This document shows positions 1-11,229 of a stretch of DNA of 64,000 nucleotides, one piece after another; positions within the stretch are counted from its first letter, which is position 1; every line of letters begins with the position of its first letter. Source of the DNA: Rhynchospora pubera (Eukaryota > Streptophyta > Magnoliopsida > Poales > Cyperaceae); the NCBI GenBank assembly GCA_028095005.1, contig CM051461.1:162970574-163034573 (forward strand), read 5' to 3'. The notes under the pieces are model-generated. The model did no database searches. It worked only from the letters and a program-made list of their open reading frames with translations, and was not told the origin of the DNA. A program made the translations under genes and the position numbers.

Positions 1-3000
1 AAATAGCACGTTGTGGCAGCACCCTATAATATAAGAAATAGCAGACCATTGCTCTAAAAACAGAACAGAATAGGTCAAAGAAAAACTTGAAATTGTTACT
101 TACCTGGTGTACATTTTTCAACACGAATTTGCCCACTAGACCAAGAAGACCTGCAGTTCACCATAATACAACTTTTTATTGCTGATTTATTTTTTTAAAA
201 GATCAATTTTTTTACATTGATATAAAGCCATACAGAAAAGATCTATGGAGTAAACAAGTAATGTAACCAACAAAGAAATTTTCCAGAAAGTGCCTATATG
301 ATTAATAACTGCAAAACAGTCTTATTTTTAGGGGGGGTTGAGAAAGAGCGTCTTTAATGTTAGGAAGTTCAATAAAGGTAACAACCTGAGTTAGGACATG
401 GAGATGATTGTATCTAAAATTAAATGATGTACCTAATTAATGAAGTATGACAGATTACTAGAGCAATTGTATGTTTTGTAGAATTATACATTAATCTACT
501 TTCAACTTCTCCAACAAGAGTGTTCTTTTGCAGATATGAGCTATACAAGCATGCAGGAGGAAATAGATAAAAAAAAGTGAACATTTTACCATCTAAGAAA
601 CTGTGATGACGCAAAATACTGGTCACAACAGCCCCAGGATGAAGTGAATTAACTGTTATGTTAACATTTTCATCCTACAGATAAAAGAACATCATTCTCT
701 AATCTTGGAACGTTCAATACATGTTGAACCATCAATCTTACATTTAACAAATTGAAGCCCATTTCCATTTGTTCATGCTTTGTGGGGTCATTTACTGATA
801 CAGACATACAGTACTAGTCAGATGTTGACCCTTTTTGGTGCAAATTACTTTTTCATAAATGAGGCTAACTGGAGAGCATAGAATTTCTCTCAAAAAGACA
901 ATAGGAATCCTTCTGGTATATTCTACACTGCAAACCCATTTCATACAATCAGGTGGTACCACAATCTCTTTGCTTACCTTCAACTTTTGAGAAAGTTCAA
1001 GACAATGCAACATATTTGCTAGTTTGGATTGTCCATAAGCAAGAATGCTATTATACCTATGAGCAAAATGAGTAAATCCATATTTTTTTAAGACAATATC
1101 ATCATTGTTTAATGAAAAAGAAAGGAAGAACAAAATATTGCCCACATGCAAGGAACAATAAGACTGCCATTTCCTTCTTCAGAGAAGAAAATTTGCTCCT
1201 AGGGAACTCCAAAACATCAACTATAACCAGCAAAACAAGAAATATCTCACATAGGCAATGGAGATTGCCTAATTCATCCTATATCTATGACTAAAATGCC
1301 CAAAGGTACTTCTCAGTTAAAGAGATAATAAGTAATTATACATAATGTTGGCCTTTTCTGAAAAATAGTGGGTGAAATAGGGTCACAGCAGATGCTCTTT
1401 ACAGAAGATCCCGTGAATAATTTCTCATTTTCCCGGCATAGGCATGGTATGTTTACTTTTATGGGTAAGATATGAAAATTTTCAGCTTCTTAGAAAGGGC
1501 AAAAAAAAAGAAAAAAAAAAGACATACCTACGTTCATTATTGATTTTATCAAATTGGATTCCACGATGATATGTCATTTTGTAACTATCAGAAGATACAA
1601 TAACAATTCTTCCTTCAACACCATTTTCTTGTGAGGTGGCTTTCATTTTCTCAAGTAAGAGGTTGGTCAGTAGAAAATGACCTGATTGTGTACCAAAGAG
1701 ATGTAAATATTATGAAAGACAGCGTGCACGATTCTAAACAGTAAACAGTAAAAAGAACTAATTAAATATAGCACCTAGGTAGTTTGTAGCAAACTGAAGT
1801 TCAATTCCATCCTCAGAAAGCTTGAAAGGAATAAATGCAATCCCTGCATTGTTACTTCAAATCAAAGAAAATTTAATCTCCTTTTTGTCTAAGAAAATAA
1901 ATAAGTAGGCAATGATGACAGTACCAATTATTAGTTAAAAGTAAAGGTCAGAATGGCTGCTGACCAAATTTTGCAAAGTAATTTTTTTCTTTTTGGATAA
2001 GTACTTCCGTTATGATTAAACTGGAACAATAATAAAGAAAATTAAGTTGATACACTCAACGTAAGATATCTTACATTAGGATGTTTAATGGAAGATCCAG
2101 TGCATTAAAGTTATAGGCAAAATTTCTGACAGAGGACAAAGAGCTCAGGTCAAGAGCTAAGACAACAATTTTAGCATTCGGAGCTTCCTTCATAATTAAT
2201 TCTTTCACACGCTCTCCGGCTGACAAATTTCTTACTCCCATTACGACATGGACTCCGCGAAGTGCCAGAACCCTACTAGTCTCAGCGCCAATTCCACTTG
2301 ATGCCCCTGCAATTTACTTTGCAATACTTTAACTATTTCTAGAATAAAGCTCACCTAATCTGTTGTGGAGCTATATCTCTACAATACAAGTGTTTTACTT
2401 TTGTATTGTTGTACTTATATTGTCATGTTTGGGTGATAAACAGTTGGATTGTTTGGTGCTTATGGGTTTCTGGCATGGGGTGAATCTGGCAACAGGATGA
2501 TGATGGGTATAGACTACAGATAGAAATGGTGCAGTGGTACCGCTCAGATAATTATGTACCAGTGCTAGTCATAGCTTTGATTATGGGTTTGTTTGATTTT
2601 GTTAACCTCAGCGTATTTGAGGTACAACTGAGATAATGGACAGTGGTGGTTTCCCTGGTTGTTTTCAAAAAGAAGAAAAGCGACAAATTTTCGCTGGAAA
2701 ATATTGAAAGGTTAGTTAGTAGACAAATTGTCGGTCTGTCAATCTGTTCCCAGGTCAATCAGGTCCACTCTCTACCCTAAGTCCCCAACTGATAGAATTA
2801 AACAAAAATTGGTACCCAGTGTTGATAATGATTAGGTAATAATTTTTGTTCTAAGCACCTTATTCTTGATGTCTCAGTTGAAGATGTGAACTGATTAAGA
2901 AGTATGAAAGTAGTGAAAAATTAGAAAGAAGGAGAGAGGTACCAGTAACGAGAGCGGTGAGCCCCGTGCCATCGATTCCTTGTGTGACCTCCTCCGCCGT

Positions 3001-3048
3001 AGAAGACCCCGAAAACCCAGACGGCCCTTTCCTATTGAACGGCCACAT
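1..3048 (-). CDS. Short-chain dehydrogenase/reductase, TIC32 / retinol dehydrogenase-like, 3' end off window
   Basis: A classical NAD(P)-dependent short-chain dehydrogenase/reductase of the plant TIC32-like / WW-domain-oxidoreductase-like group; the substrate cannot be inferred. Exons read on the minus strand are 3048-2943, 2306-2075, 1854-1775, 1681-1528, 1056-978, 674-590, 150-104 and 23-1 (continuing off the window), all with GT-AG introns and matching phases. The start at 3048 gives the family's usual opening MWPFNRKGPSGF. The Rossmann cofactor motif TGASSGIG is at residues 35-42 (split across intron 1), NNAG at 114-117, and the catalytic YGQSK (Tyr198, Lys202) in exon 5, followed by NSLHPG and the end of the fold (GLLGLVGKFVLKNVHQGAAT). 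About 269 residues are visible; the family is usually about 310-330, so only the last exon or exons are missing. TIC32 itself is described at the chloroplast inner envelope, but close paralogues are not all plastidic, so location is uncertain. No frameshift was seen. Confidence 0.93.
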
Positions 3049-3077
3049 CTCTCTCTCTCTCTCTCTCAGACTCTCTT
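3049..3077 (-). promoter_or_regulatory. CT/GA-repeat 5' leader directly upstream of the dehydrogenase start
   Basis: A near-perfect (CT)n run on the plus strand, which is (GA)n on the coding strand, begins next to the ATG at 3048. GA/CT tracts are common in plant 5' leaders and core promoters. It probably lies in the 5' UTR, but no transcription start can be fixed from sequence. Confidence 0.5.
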
Positions 3078-3825
3078 GCTCGCTCTGAGTTTACTTCTGC
3101 ACTCACTGACAAAGTGACAAGCGACAATTCAGGATTGTTGCAAACTTGCAATCGGTCAAGTCAATACCTGGGCAGTCTGACTCAGCATGACATTTGACCT
3201 GCCTTTCTTTTTTTTATTTTATTTAAGGAGTGTCAATATGAAAAAATTCAAAAAAAGTAACATAACACGACTACACGAGTGCCATTGAATTGGGCCTGTA
3301 AGGCGAACTACTATCTAGTAATAAATACGGCCCAAGCTCATTTTCCAAAGTTAGGATCCTTCTTTTAATATTAAGGGGTCCCGCTCCAAAGATCCGAATG
3401 TTTATGGCTTTGTATTGGTACTGGTAACTTGGTAAGTTACCACTTACCAGGTGAACTTGGGTTGACAAAACGAGTGTTTAGATGCCTACAGGCTTAACTA
3501 TCAAAAAAATAAATAAATAAAATAAAAACTGTTTAGATGCGAAACACTTTTAACTAATGCTTTGAAAATTTTACCGGACATGGACCCTTAAAGCCATTGG
3601 TTCAATGTATTCGACAGGTTTAATTGGTCAAACTGATGGATGGAACCGCATTACATCATACATCATATCATGGTTAAATAATTTAATTGCATGATTTTTC
3701 ACAAAACCCTCTCCGGCCCATTGGTAACCTTCCTTAATTTGAGCCATACAAAAAACTGGGGTTTGATCGCTGTGTGGAGCATTTTACTATAAATTTATTT
3801 GAGAAATGATAACAAACTCTTACAA
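3078..3825. other. Intergenic, dehydrogenase promoter side
   Basis: AT-rich sequence upstream of the dehydrogenase. Short open frames here have no recognisable protein similarity. It should hold the promoter, but I cannot point to a convincing TATA box. The only local structure is a short AAAT-rich run near 3508-3528. Confidence 0.4.
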
Positions 3826-4012
3826 AGTGAACACATAAAATAAACAAGATAAATATATAGATGATCAAAATGAACACTTACAAATAAATAAGTTTTGTCA
3901 TCTCTTGTTCAGTTTTTTATAAGCACACTCAACTTATTTTTATTGAATTTATTTATTTGTATGTGTTCACTTTGATCACTATATATGTTCATCTTTTCTA
4001 TTTTATGTGTTA
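3826..4012. mobile_element. Foldback MITE, 'GTGAACAC' family, copy 1
   Basis: Two inverted arms of about 65 bp meet around a short loop. The left arm begins AAGTGAACACATAAAATAAAC; the right arm ends with the near-complement (TATGTGTTCACTTTGATCA ... TTTTATGTGTT). A second copy with the same arms lies at 40450-40659, which marks a dispersed family rather than a chance palindrome. The whole element is palindromic and non-coding; no transposase and no clear target duplication were seen, so the superfamily is unassigned. Confidence 0.6.
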
Positions 4013-5399
4013 GATATGAATCCAGACCAAAAAAATATTTTAAAAGTATAAACCGGTCAATTTGGTTCAATGATTTTAGTGAAACTCGAACTAGATCGGC
4101 TAGTTTTCACTAGGTCAGAAAAGGCGATTTTTTGTGGTTTTTTTGTACGGGTGATTGTCGTTCGATCGATTTGATCTGTGGTTGGATATCAATCGTTAGA
4201 CAAAGCAATAATATATTTTGATTTTTTTTGTCTAATAAGGAAACAAATTGAATAACATATCTATATATATCGGTAATAGATTGAACAACATATCTTTATT
4301 GTCTAACATTATTTTGTTTCTTATTTTGCACAAATATGAGGGCTTTATTTTGCTAGTTTTATGTGTATGTACAAAAACAACATCCATCATATCTAATGGT
4401 TTTTATTTTGGTATTAAAATTTTTATTATTAATAAAGTAAAACAAGAAAGATGCACTTTAGGCGCCAGAGATCAGAGAGATGCTTGAGCAAACCTTCATT
4501 GCTGTCGAACAGCTCTTTTTAAAATTTCCAAATGACAAAATAATCCTCAACATCATTACATCCTCTTATTTAAAAGCTTTCTAAATTATTCGAACACTCT
4601 TCACAGACAATAAAGTTCTGTAAGATAATGCAATTCTATTTATTTTAGTACAACCTTTTAAACGAGAAGGAAATATAAAGCCAATTGAGTGAAACATCAT
4701 ACTTATCTACAACAATTTAAGTGGTGGTTTCAAAGAATTAAAGTTCATAGTGTGAAACCTCATTGAATAATTAATTAAAATGAGTTATGTAGGGTAATTC
4801 CAGGGGAAATAGCATAACAACATATAAATGACATCAGGAATATTTTTGTTATTTGGAAATAAAAAAAGTTGTCCGAAGTAAAATGAATATGTTTGAAACA
4901 CCTCTGTTGAAAATATAAGGATATGAAGCATTTCTTGAGTTTGGACTGAAATGCAATTTCAGCATTCCTTATTATTCTTGATACTTTTCTGACAACAGTT
5001 GCTGTATCATCCGGCCTATTGCATCCAAAATAATAGGAGGAAAATTTTGTAAAAAGTTTGGTGCTTAACTGTTCCATTGATTGGGAAACAAAGGAAGTGC
5101 CGACAATATATCTGACCACTCTATTAGTAGTGAGCATCCAAAATATGTTAATAACGATGGAGTAGTCTACACCGTCAACAGTAACAAGCTTCATTTTTCT
5201 AATTTGTCTGTTTAATTTTTGGAGTAAGGTCTTGTTTTATCTGACTTGGCTGGTCTAGCAAAAAGAATTTTCCCTACCTAGAGTTGTAGATGTGAATAAA
5301 AGGTTCCTTTTTCTTTTATTAGTAGTTTGGTCGTCAATCAATTTAGATCAATAGTCATTGAAACATTCATGAAAAACCTGCAGAGGTTTTTCACATTTC
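4013..5399. other. Intergenic, no recognised gene
   Basis: AT-rich sequence. The only notable reading frame is a 139-codon minus-strand ORF at 4775-5194 (listed separately). Otherwise I see nothing. Confidence 0.4.
4775..5194 (-). CDS. Unrecognised 139-codon ORF, doubtful
   Basis: An open frame starting MKLVTVDGVDYSIVINIFWM, longer than most random frames in this AT-rich DNA. Residues 1-95 have mixed, soluble-like composition (for example CNRPDDTATVVRKVSRIIRN); the C-terminal part is rich in Phe, Ile and Tyr, as expected of translated AT-rich non-coding DNA. I recognise no domain. It could be an exon or gene fragment, or chance. Confidence 0.15.
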   Translation of the reverse strand: MKLVTVDGVDYSIVINIFWMLTTNRVVRYIVGTSFVSQSMEQLSTKLFTKFSSYYFGCNRPDDTATVVRKVSRIIRNAEIAFQSKLKKCFISLYFQQRCFKHIHFTSDNFFYFQITKIFLMSFICCYAISPGITLHNSF

Positions 5400-5402
5400 C
5401 TT

Positions 5403-5567
5403 GGGGCCGTTTGGATGGGTTGGGAATTGGGGGAATAGTCAATTCTAGACATAAATTTATTGGGAAGTGTGTAACTTTGTGAAGAATTTGGATTGTTTAT
5501 AATAAATTTGGCATAAGAAATTCCGGGAATTTGCAATTCCCACCTATTCCAACCTCATCCAAACGCC
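5403..5567. mobile_element. 'GTTTGGAT' MITE, copy 1
   Basis: Inverted ends read GGGGCCGTTTGGATG on the left and the complement of GGCGTTTGGATGAGG on the right. The interior shares GGGAAGTGTGTAACTTTGTG and 'TTTGGATTGTTTATAAT' with the copies at 8229, 22624, 39810, 42348 and 45826. A CTT triplet flanks both ends (5400-5402 and 5568-5570), a probable 3 bp target duplication. Non-coding and non-autonomous. Confidence 0.65.
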
Positions 5568-8228
5568 CTTGTTAGTAGTGCGAACTTTCATGCCATGAAC
5601 AATCTCTTTCGTATTATATTTGATTGTCAAACTTTATATCAAAACAAACAGTCAGAGCCAGCCAAGAACAGTTGATATATACCAAAAGGCAAGGAAATGT
5701 GACCCACCTTTCTTATCCTATTTTCATATAAAGTAGACAAACCACCCTCCCTGCTCTACAGCGTAACATATAGAGACAAAAAATCACAATGAGCCGAATG
5801 CTCATTTGTTCACCTTTTGAGAAAAAAAAAAATAGACAGTGAAGGTTATATACACGCATTTCATGTTTTTGCAGGACCTCACGTGGTATTTTGATTTTTG
5901 AGTGCTTGCATGTATACTTGTTTAGTATCAATATATGACAAGTTGTGATTCTGATTCTGCAGCACTGTGCATTGTACACCATGGCTTAATAGAGCTACAC
6001 ACGAACTTGTACAAACGAAAATGATATATTTTAGGAATAATTTAGATCATTAATGTTAATTATGAGATTGGACACCACTACAATATGCTACTTCAAATGA
6101 CAGTCAGAAGAGATGGCAACAGATATTGCTTTAATACCACTTTGGAGACAAGTTACTTTAATTTTGTCCACTAAGAGTTTGATCAGCAAAGAATGTCCCG
6201 CATTATGCAGTGAAATGGTCAAAATATAACACAGATGTGCCAGAGCTTAATGGTGTTTAACTCAATTTAGTTAACTCGTTCCCTGGTGCTTTGCACAAAC
6301 AAAAGATAATTCCGTCTTGAGAAAGATTGAAAGGAAAGGACGCAACAAATACATCCTCAAAATATTATGTGGAGATATATTCTCCAAATCTTGTTTGGAC
6401 CATTCACATTTACAATCTTTTCGTTTTGATTTATTAAAAGGGATAAAAGGAAAATAATGCTAGTAGTGGTGGTAATTCCCTTTCTCACTGATCTTGGGTT
6501 TCACATGTTTTCTTTTTATGTATTTGAAAAGTGACCTTCAAGGCTCTTAATCCAATGAAAATTTGTGCAGAGCTTATTACGGAATGGTACAATACAATCA
6601 ATTGTACAAATGATTCTCACAGGTTAAATACAGGTTTACTGATACATATTTTCTGTTGCAGATTTTGGAACAGAGACAGAAACTTATCATATCACAGAGA
6701 CCAAATTGATATAAAAACATATATTTTAAATAGCAAATTAATTGAATTTTAATTTATGCGAAAGGCAGTGAATATAACTATTGAAGGAAAATTAAGAGCT
6801 ATTCTCAAGAACATCATATTTTATGAAATAAGCAAGAAAAAGTAAGAAATAATTTCTTCACATTTAGTTTCGAACTTAATTCTTAGAAATAAAATATTCA
6901 CCAGTAAAAGCTTGTAGCTTAGGTTAGATTTAGAATACACACACACACACTACAGTACCTAAACTGTTTAGATTCATGATAATGTGCTGTGAGTAATCCA
7001 GGATTTCGGACAGTGAGTTCCTGGATAGATCAGGGAAAGAGCCCTTTTCCTTTCTTTCTTTTTTTTTTTCTTTTTTATAGTCTCAATGCGTTTTGATTTC
7101 CCTGTTGGTATATAACTATGTGCAACAGTGCAAGTATTTTGAGCCAAGTCGCGAGGTCACTTTTGCAAAATCAGCACTATTCCATTACCGTAGCTTGTTG
7201 CCAATAATTTCTCAGGGTAGTAGGAACAAAAGTATACCTTTGTATATCTGTACCTGAAACAGCATAACAAACTGGGTAATGCGTCTAGAAGCGTTGGCAC
7301 GAATCCGACTTGATTCACTTCCAATATAATAAGTTTGCTGGAGTTACCTGTAGAAACAAAGCCTTAATTAATTATTAGTTAACACAACCTTTTTGTTTGA
7401 CGTGTGAAGTAAATTAAATAAAGTCATGGTTAATTTATATATATTATTTTTAATTTAATTTAAGGTGGTGAAGAGGAATAAGATGAACGAAATACATTTT
7501 TTTTAATATGAATTGATGTTAAAAAAAAAATGAGTCACCAAATGTTTATATTGAATTCTAAGGATGAATTAGTACGAAACAAATTATCATGAATATTGGC
7601 ATCTATAAATTAAAACTGTTGAACCCAAATTAATTGATATTGAGTTCTATAGAAGTTTATGGTCACTTATATTTTTACTTGATGCAATTCGATCTGCTCA
7701 TTTAATAGACTAATTTGGAAGATTAAAACTGAAGTAAACACCTACTTGTCAATCCAACTGATTATGAAATTACAAGGTTCCTTCTTAACATGCGTAAGAC
7801 AACACATAAATCCAACCACTTTCGAAAGCTAAAGTCAGTGTTATAAAAGATATTTTGTAGTTGACAGATGAACGGAGTAATACCAAACAATTAATCATCA
7901 TGATGCCAATTAATTAATATTTACTGAATAATTTGATGTTTTTAGTAATATGTGTGCATACATCAATATTTAGTCTAAAAAGATCCTTACCTACTCTATA
8001 ATGGAATATATTTTAGTGATAAAATAGTTCATAGAAATATTTAATAGACATCATATATAGCATGTACTAATTAAGCATCGTAGTTTACAATTCAAATTTA
8101 ACATTTTGATAGCTATGTATAAATTATGAAGCCGAATAATTTAAATAAAGGACTTGCTAATAAATTTTGGCAGCAGATTTGGTATTCAAAATATGACTTT
8201 TGTTCACAGTGAAGTTATATTTTTTGTA
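5568..8228. other. Intergenic, no recognised gene
   Basis: About 2.7 kb of AT-rich sequence with short open frames of no recognisable similarity, a short (AC)n at about 6938-6949 and poly-T/poly-A runs. No gene or clear element was identified. Confidence 0.4.
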
Positions 8229-8377
8229 GCGTTTGGATAGGTGTGGGAAGAAGGGAAGAAGGGAAGAAGTGGGAAGAAGTATTGGGAAGTGTGTAACTTT
8301 GTGAAGAGTTTGGATTGTTTATAATTTTTTTTCTTCCCATCTTCCTTCTTCCTCTTCTTCTTCTCTCATCCAAACGC
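8229..8377. mobile_element. 'GTTTGGAT' MITE, copy 2
   Basis: Starts GCGTTTGGATAGG and ends ATCCAAACGC. The left half is GGGAAGAAG-repeat rich and the right half is CTTCTTC-rich, so the element folds on itself. It shares the core AGTATTGGGAAGTGTGTAAC with the other copies. The flanks do not give a clean target duplication here. Confidence 0.65.
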
Positions 8378-8530
8378 AAGCTTTAATTTTTATGGCGAAA
8401 ATTTGCTCAAATAATTTTTATGGCGAAAATTTCTTCGGCCACTAGACAGCTACTATCTAGTTTTTTCTAACAAATAAAAAATAAAATAATTGCTCTTAGG
8501 CCTCCAATTATGTGGTTGTGTGATTCTGGC

Positions 8531-8803
8531 CAGACCTACTGACGGTAAATGTACAAAAAAATTATTCCGTTTCCAGAAAAGGAATGAGTGGACATACCTT
8601 TGCCGAAATGAAACGGTAAACGAAATAAGTCATTTCGCTTCCGTTTCGACAAATAGTGTTGTTTTTAGTGTAAAAACACATTGTTCCGTTTCGTTCCATC
8701 CAAATGTAACGGAAAGCGGAATAAAATGACCATACCGTTGATGAAACGGATCGGCAAACATAATGATCCATTCTATTGCCGTTGTAAACGTTAAATAGGC
8801 CTA
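8531..8803. mobile_element. hAT-type MITE, 'CCGTTTCGTT' family, copy 1
   Basis: A 273 bp non-coding element flanked by a perfect 8 bp duplication ATTCTGGC (8523-8530 and 8804-8811), the hAT superfamily signature. Ends are CAGACCTACTGACGG on the left and, on the complement of the right, TAGGCCTATTTAACG. The interior is full of CGTTTCGTT / AACGGAA motifs in both orientations. It is related to 40989-41277 and probably to 40070-40380. Short reading frames crossing it are not genes. Confidence 0.75.
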
Positions 8804-8811
8804 ATTCTGGC

Positions 8812-10278
8812 ATCCTTAAATATCTAGGTTACCTATTCATATCATGTCAAGATGCAAGAAGATTATGACTACACTTGCAACCCAGCCGACCAGCATCGAT
8901 CCCATCAACCTTTACAACCCGGACCCAATACCTTCTGGTATTAACCAATAACCATATATAGTACGCATGAAATACACTATTCATAACTGCGACTTGTAAA
9001 ATCCAAAAAGAACGCACAAAATTGTCTTCAAGAAGAGGGGAGCCTTTTTTATTAAGAGGCACAACAATGTTTTGTATTTTTTTAAAAAGGGAAAAATATG
9101 TCTTATTTACAGTGTGACTCGGTGCTGCCCACGGCTTAATTAGTCTCTCAATATATATATGTTGTACGACTCGATCGGTGCTTTTAGAATCAAAATTTTT
9201 TTTTGCACCTCGGAATTCAAGCTCATTCTTTATTAATAAACAAAACGACGAAGTCATGACTTCATGTTCTAATTGTTTTCTTTTTACAAGCTCTCCATTT
9301 TCTCCGGTATTAATTTTTTTTTCTTTTTCTTCTAGTCATGATTATTAAGCTTACGTTAGTGAAGTTTAAATAGTGTGGATAATTAGGCTTACGTTAGTGA
9401 AGTTTAAATAGTAGAAGGTTGGCGCTTTTATCGACTACTATATATTAATAAAACAGCATTAGAATTCAATGAAAAAAGGAAGTGGGGGGCAAAAAAGTTG
9501 GCGATGTGCTCCCTGACCATTGACCAATCCTGGGTATTTTGTTCGACAAATAATTACTATTATTATCAAATGAAAATGATGCCTTCTTTATTTAAGCTAT
9601 TGTTATTTATGTGTGAGTTAGGTTCACAAAGATAACTTTAAAAAATGAAATCTCCTACTATTGAAAAAAAACCTATAAAAAATAATATCATCAGAGAAAA
9701 GAGAGAGCAAGAAGTGGTATCAATGAGTTGGCACCTCCTCCGTAAGACAACAAAATCATGTGGTCCCCTCCTATTAATGAATTGGGAAGCTACATCAGGA
9801 AACACTCCCTCTCTCTGAAAGTCAGGTTTACTCTGAGAAGATTAATTAATTATAAAAGAGAACTAGACAAAAAAAACAGAGTAAAAGCATTTGATGAGTG
9901 CGAACAATGCGGTTTTCTCGGCTTAGCTAGCCTTATATTTGTGATTAGAGATCTAACTTGGATGTGCTGGATTAGTATGATTCATTTTTTGATATGAGCT
10001 GAGTTCTTAACGGTCATTTTGGAATATAATTCAGTTCTGGATTAGTTTTTTATCATTTTGGATTTTGGTCATCTTTGTCAGTTTTTAGGAGATTAAACTT
10101 CAGCTCATTTTGGATTTGATTGGGTTAGATTTCACGTTACCAATTCGTTCAAATGCAAATTATTTTTCAGATTTTAGGTCCTTAATTTGAGACTTGGGGT
10201 ATAGGTTAGAGTTAATTCGGCTTCAAAATCTCATATCTTAGAACATTTAAATTCAGGTCGAGCCAAATTTATTTTTTA
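8812..10278. other. Intergenic, no recognised gene
   Basis: AT-rich. A 136-codon minus-strand open frame at 8847-9257 has no recognisable domain and a composition typical of random frames, so I do not call it. A short direct repeat 'ATTAAGCTTACGTTAGTGAAG' / 'TTAGGCTTACGTTAGTGAAG' lies near 9351-9410. Confidence 0.35.
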
Positions 10279-10462
10279 GGGGTGTGTTGGCACCATCGCC
10301 GAACTAGCAGTTCGTGAACAACGCTAGTTCGTGAGAGCGAAACAATCCACGAACAGGCGCGAACAAGGAACTACCTTCTTGTTCTTAGTTCTAGGGTTTT
10401 GGGGAATTGGGAACAAGCTGTTCTTAGTTCACGCTTTGTTCTCATTCCGGCCAAACATACCC
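10279..10462. mobile_element. Candidate small inverted-repeat element
   Basis: Ends AGGGGTGTGTTGGC and the complement of AGGGTATGTTTGGC, with GTTCGTGAAC / TTGTTC motifs in both orientations inside (for example GAACTAGCAGTTCGTGAAC). It looks like another MITE. The flanks share only TA, so the target duplication and superfamily are unresolved. Confidence 0.4.
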
Positions 10463-11229
10463 TAGAGAAAATTGAGAGCAGCTGTCGAAAGGAGGTCGAG
10501 TCAAGTTTAGATCGTCCATCCTAGATTCTTTTCAGGTTATTTAGATCGGATCAAGTTGATATTGTAGGTTAATTGTGTCAAGTCAGGTTCATGTCAATTT
10601 GATTTTTGAAAATATCGTGTCCGATCGAGTTTAGATTCAAGTTGTATTGAGCATTTTTTTTTAATATAATTGAATTTAATTAGCCCCTTGCAACTACAAG
10701 TAAATTCTACCACACTCCCTTCTCCAATCTGCTCTGGGTGCCAGAGTACCAGTGATTCTCTACAAATTGCTCACTTTTGCTGCTCTGTAATTCCAATCCA
10801 GAACTCTACGTACAATAATTGAGCATGTCTAAAAAAAGAAAACTCTACAATAATTGTTATGATAGTGGACCAATTGGCCACTTAGTTAAACTGAACGGAA
10901 ACATGCAAAAAGTAGTAGCATTATTAATTTTGTTGACATATTTGAACTAATTAATTAAGCTGAAATATCAAACCGCTTCATTAAGATAGTTTGGAGTGAA
11001 AACTACAAAGACAAAAGCACATTACACTAACTTATTCTATAAAATATAAAAGACCACAATTGAAGCCTAATTATACCACACAGAAAGTACAGATAAACCC
11101 TCCCATGAAAATTTCTTTGACAATGAAAAGTGTTTTACGTCCTTTGATGAGAGCTATAAAGGCGGAATTTTAAGAGCCACATAGAAAATATAGAGAAACT
11201 ATTGAATACATTTGCACAATCAAAAGGAT
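10463..11229. other. Intergenic, downstream of the transporter
   Basis: AT-rich. It should contain the transporter's 3' UTR in its right-hand part (immediately left of 11230). No other gene or element was seen. Confidence 0.35.

Noticed and set aside
8847..9257. 136-codon minus-strand open frame
   Set aside because: No recognisable motif; composition expected of AT-rich non-coding DNA.
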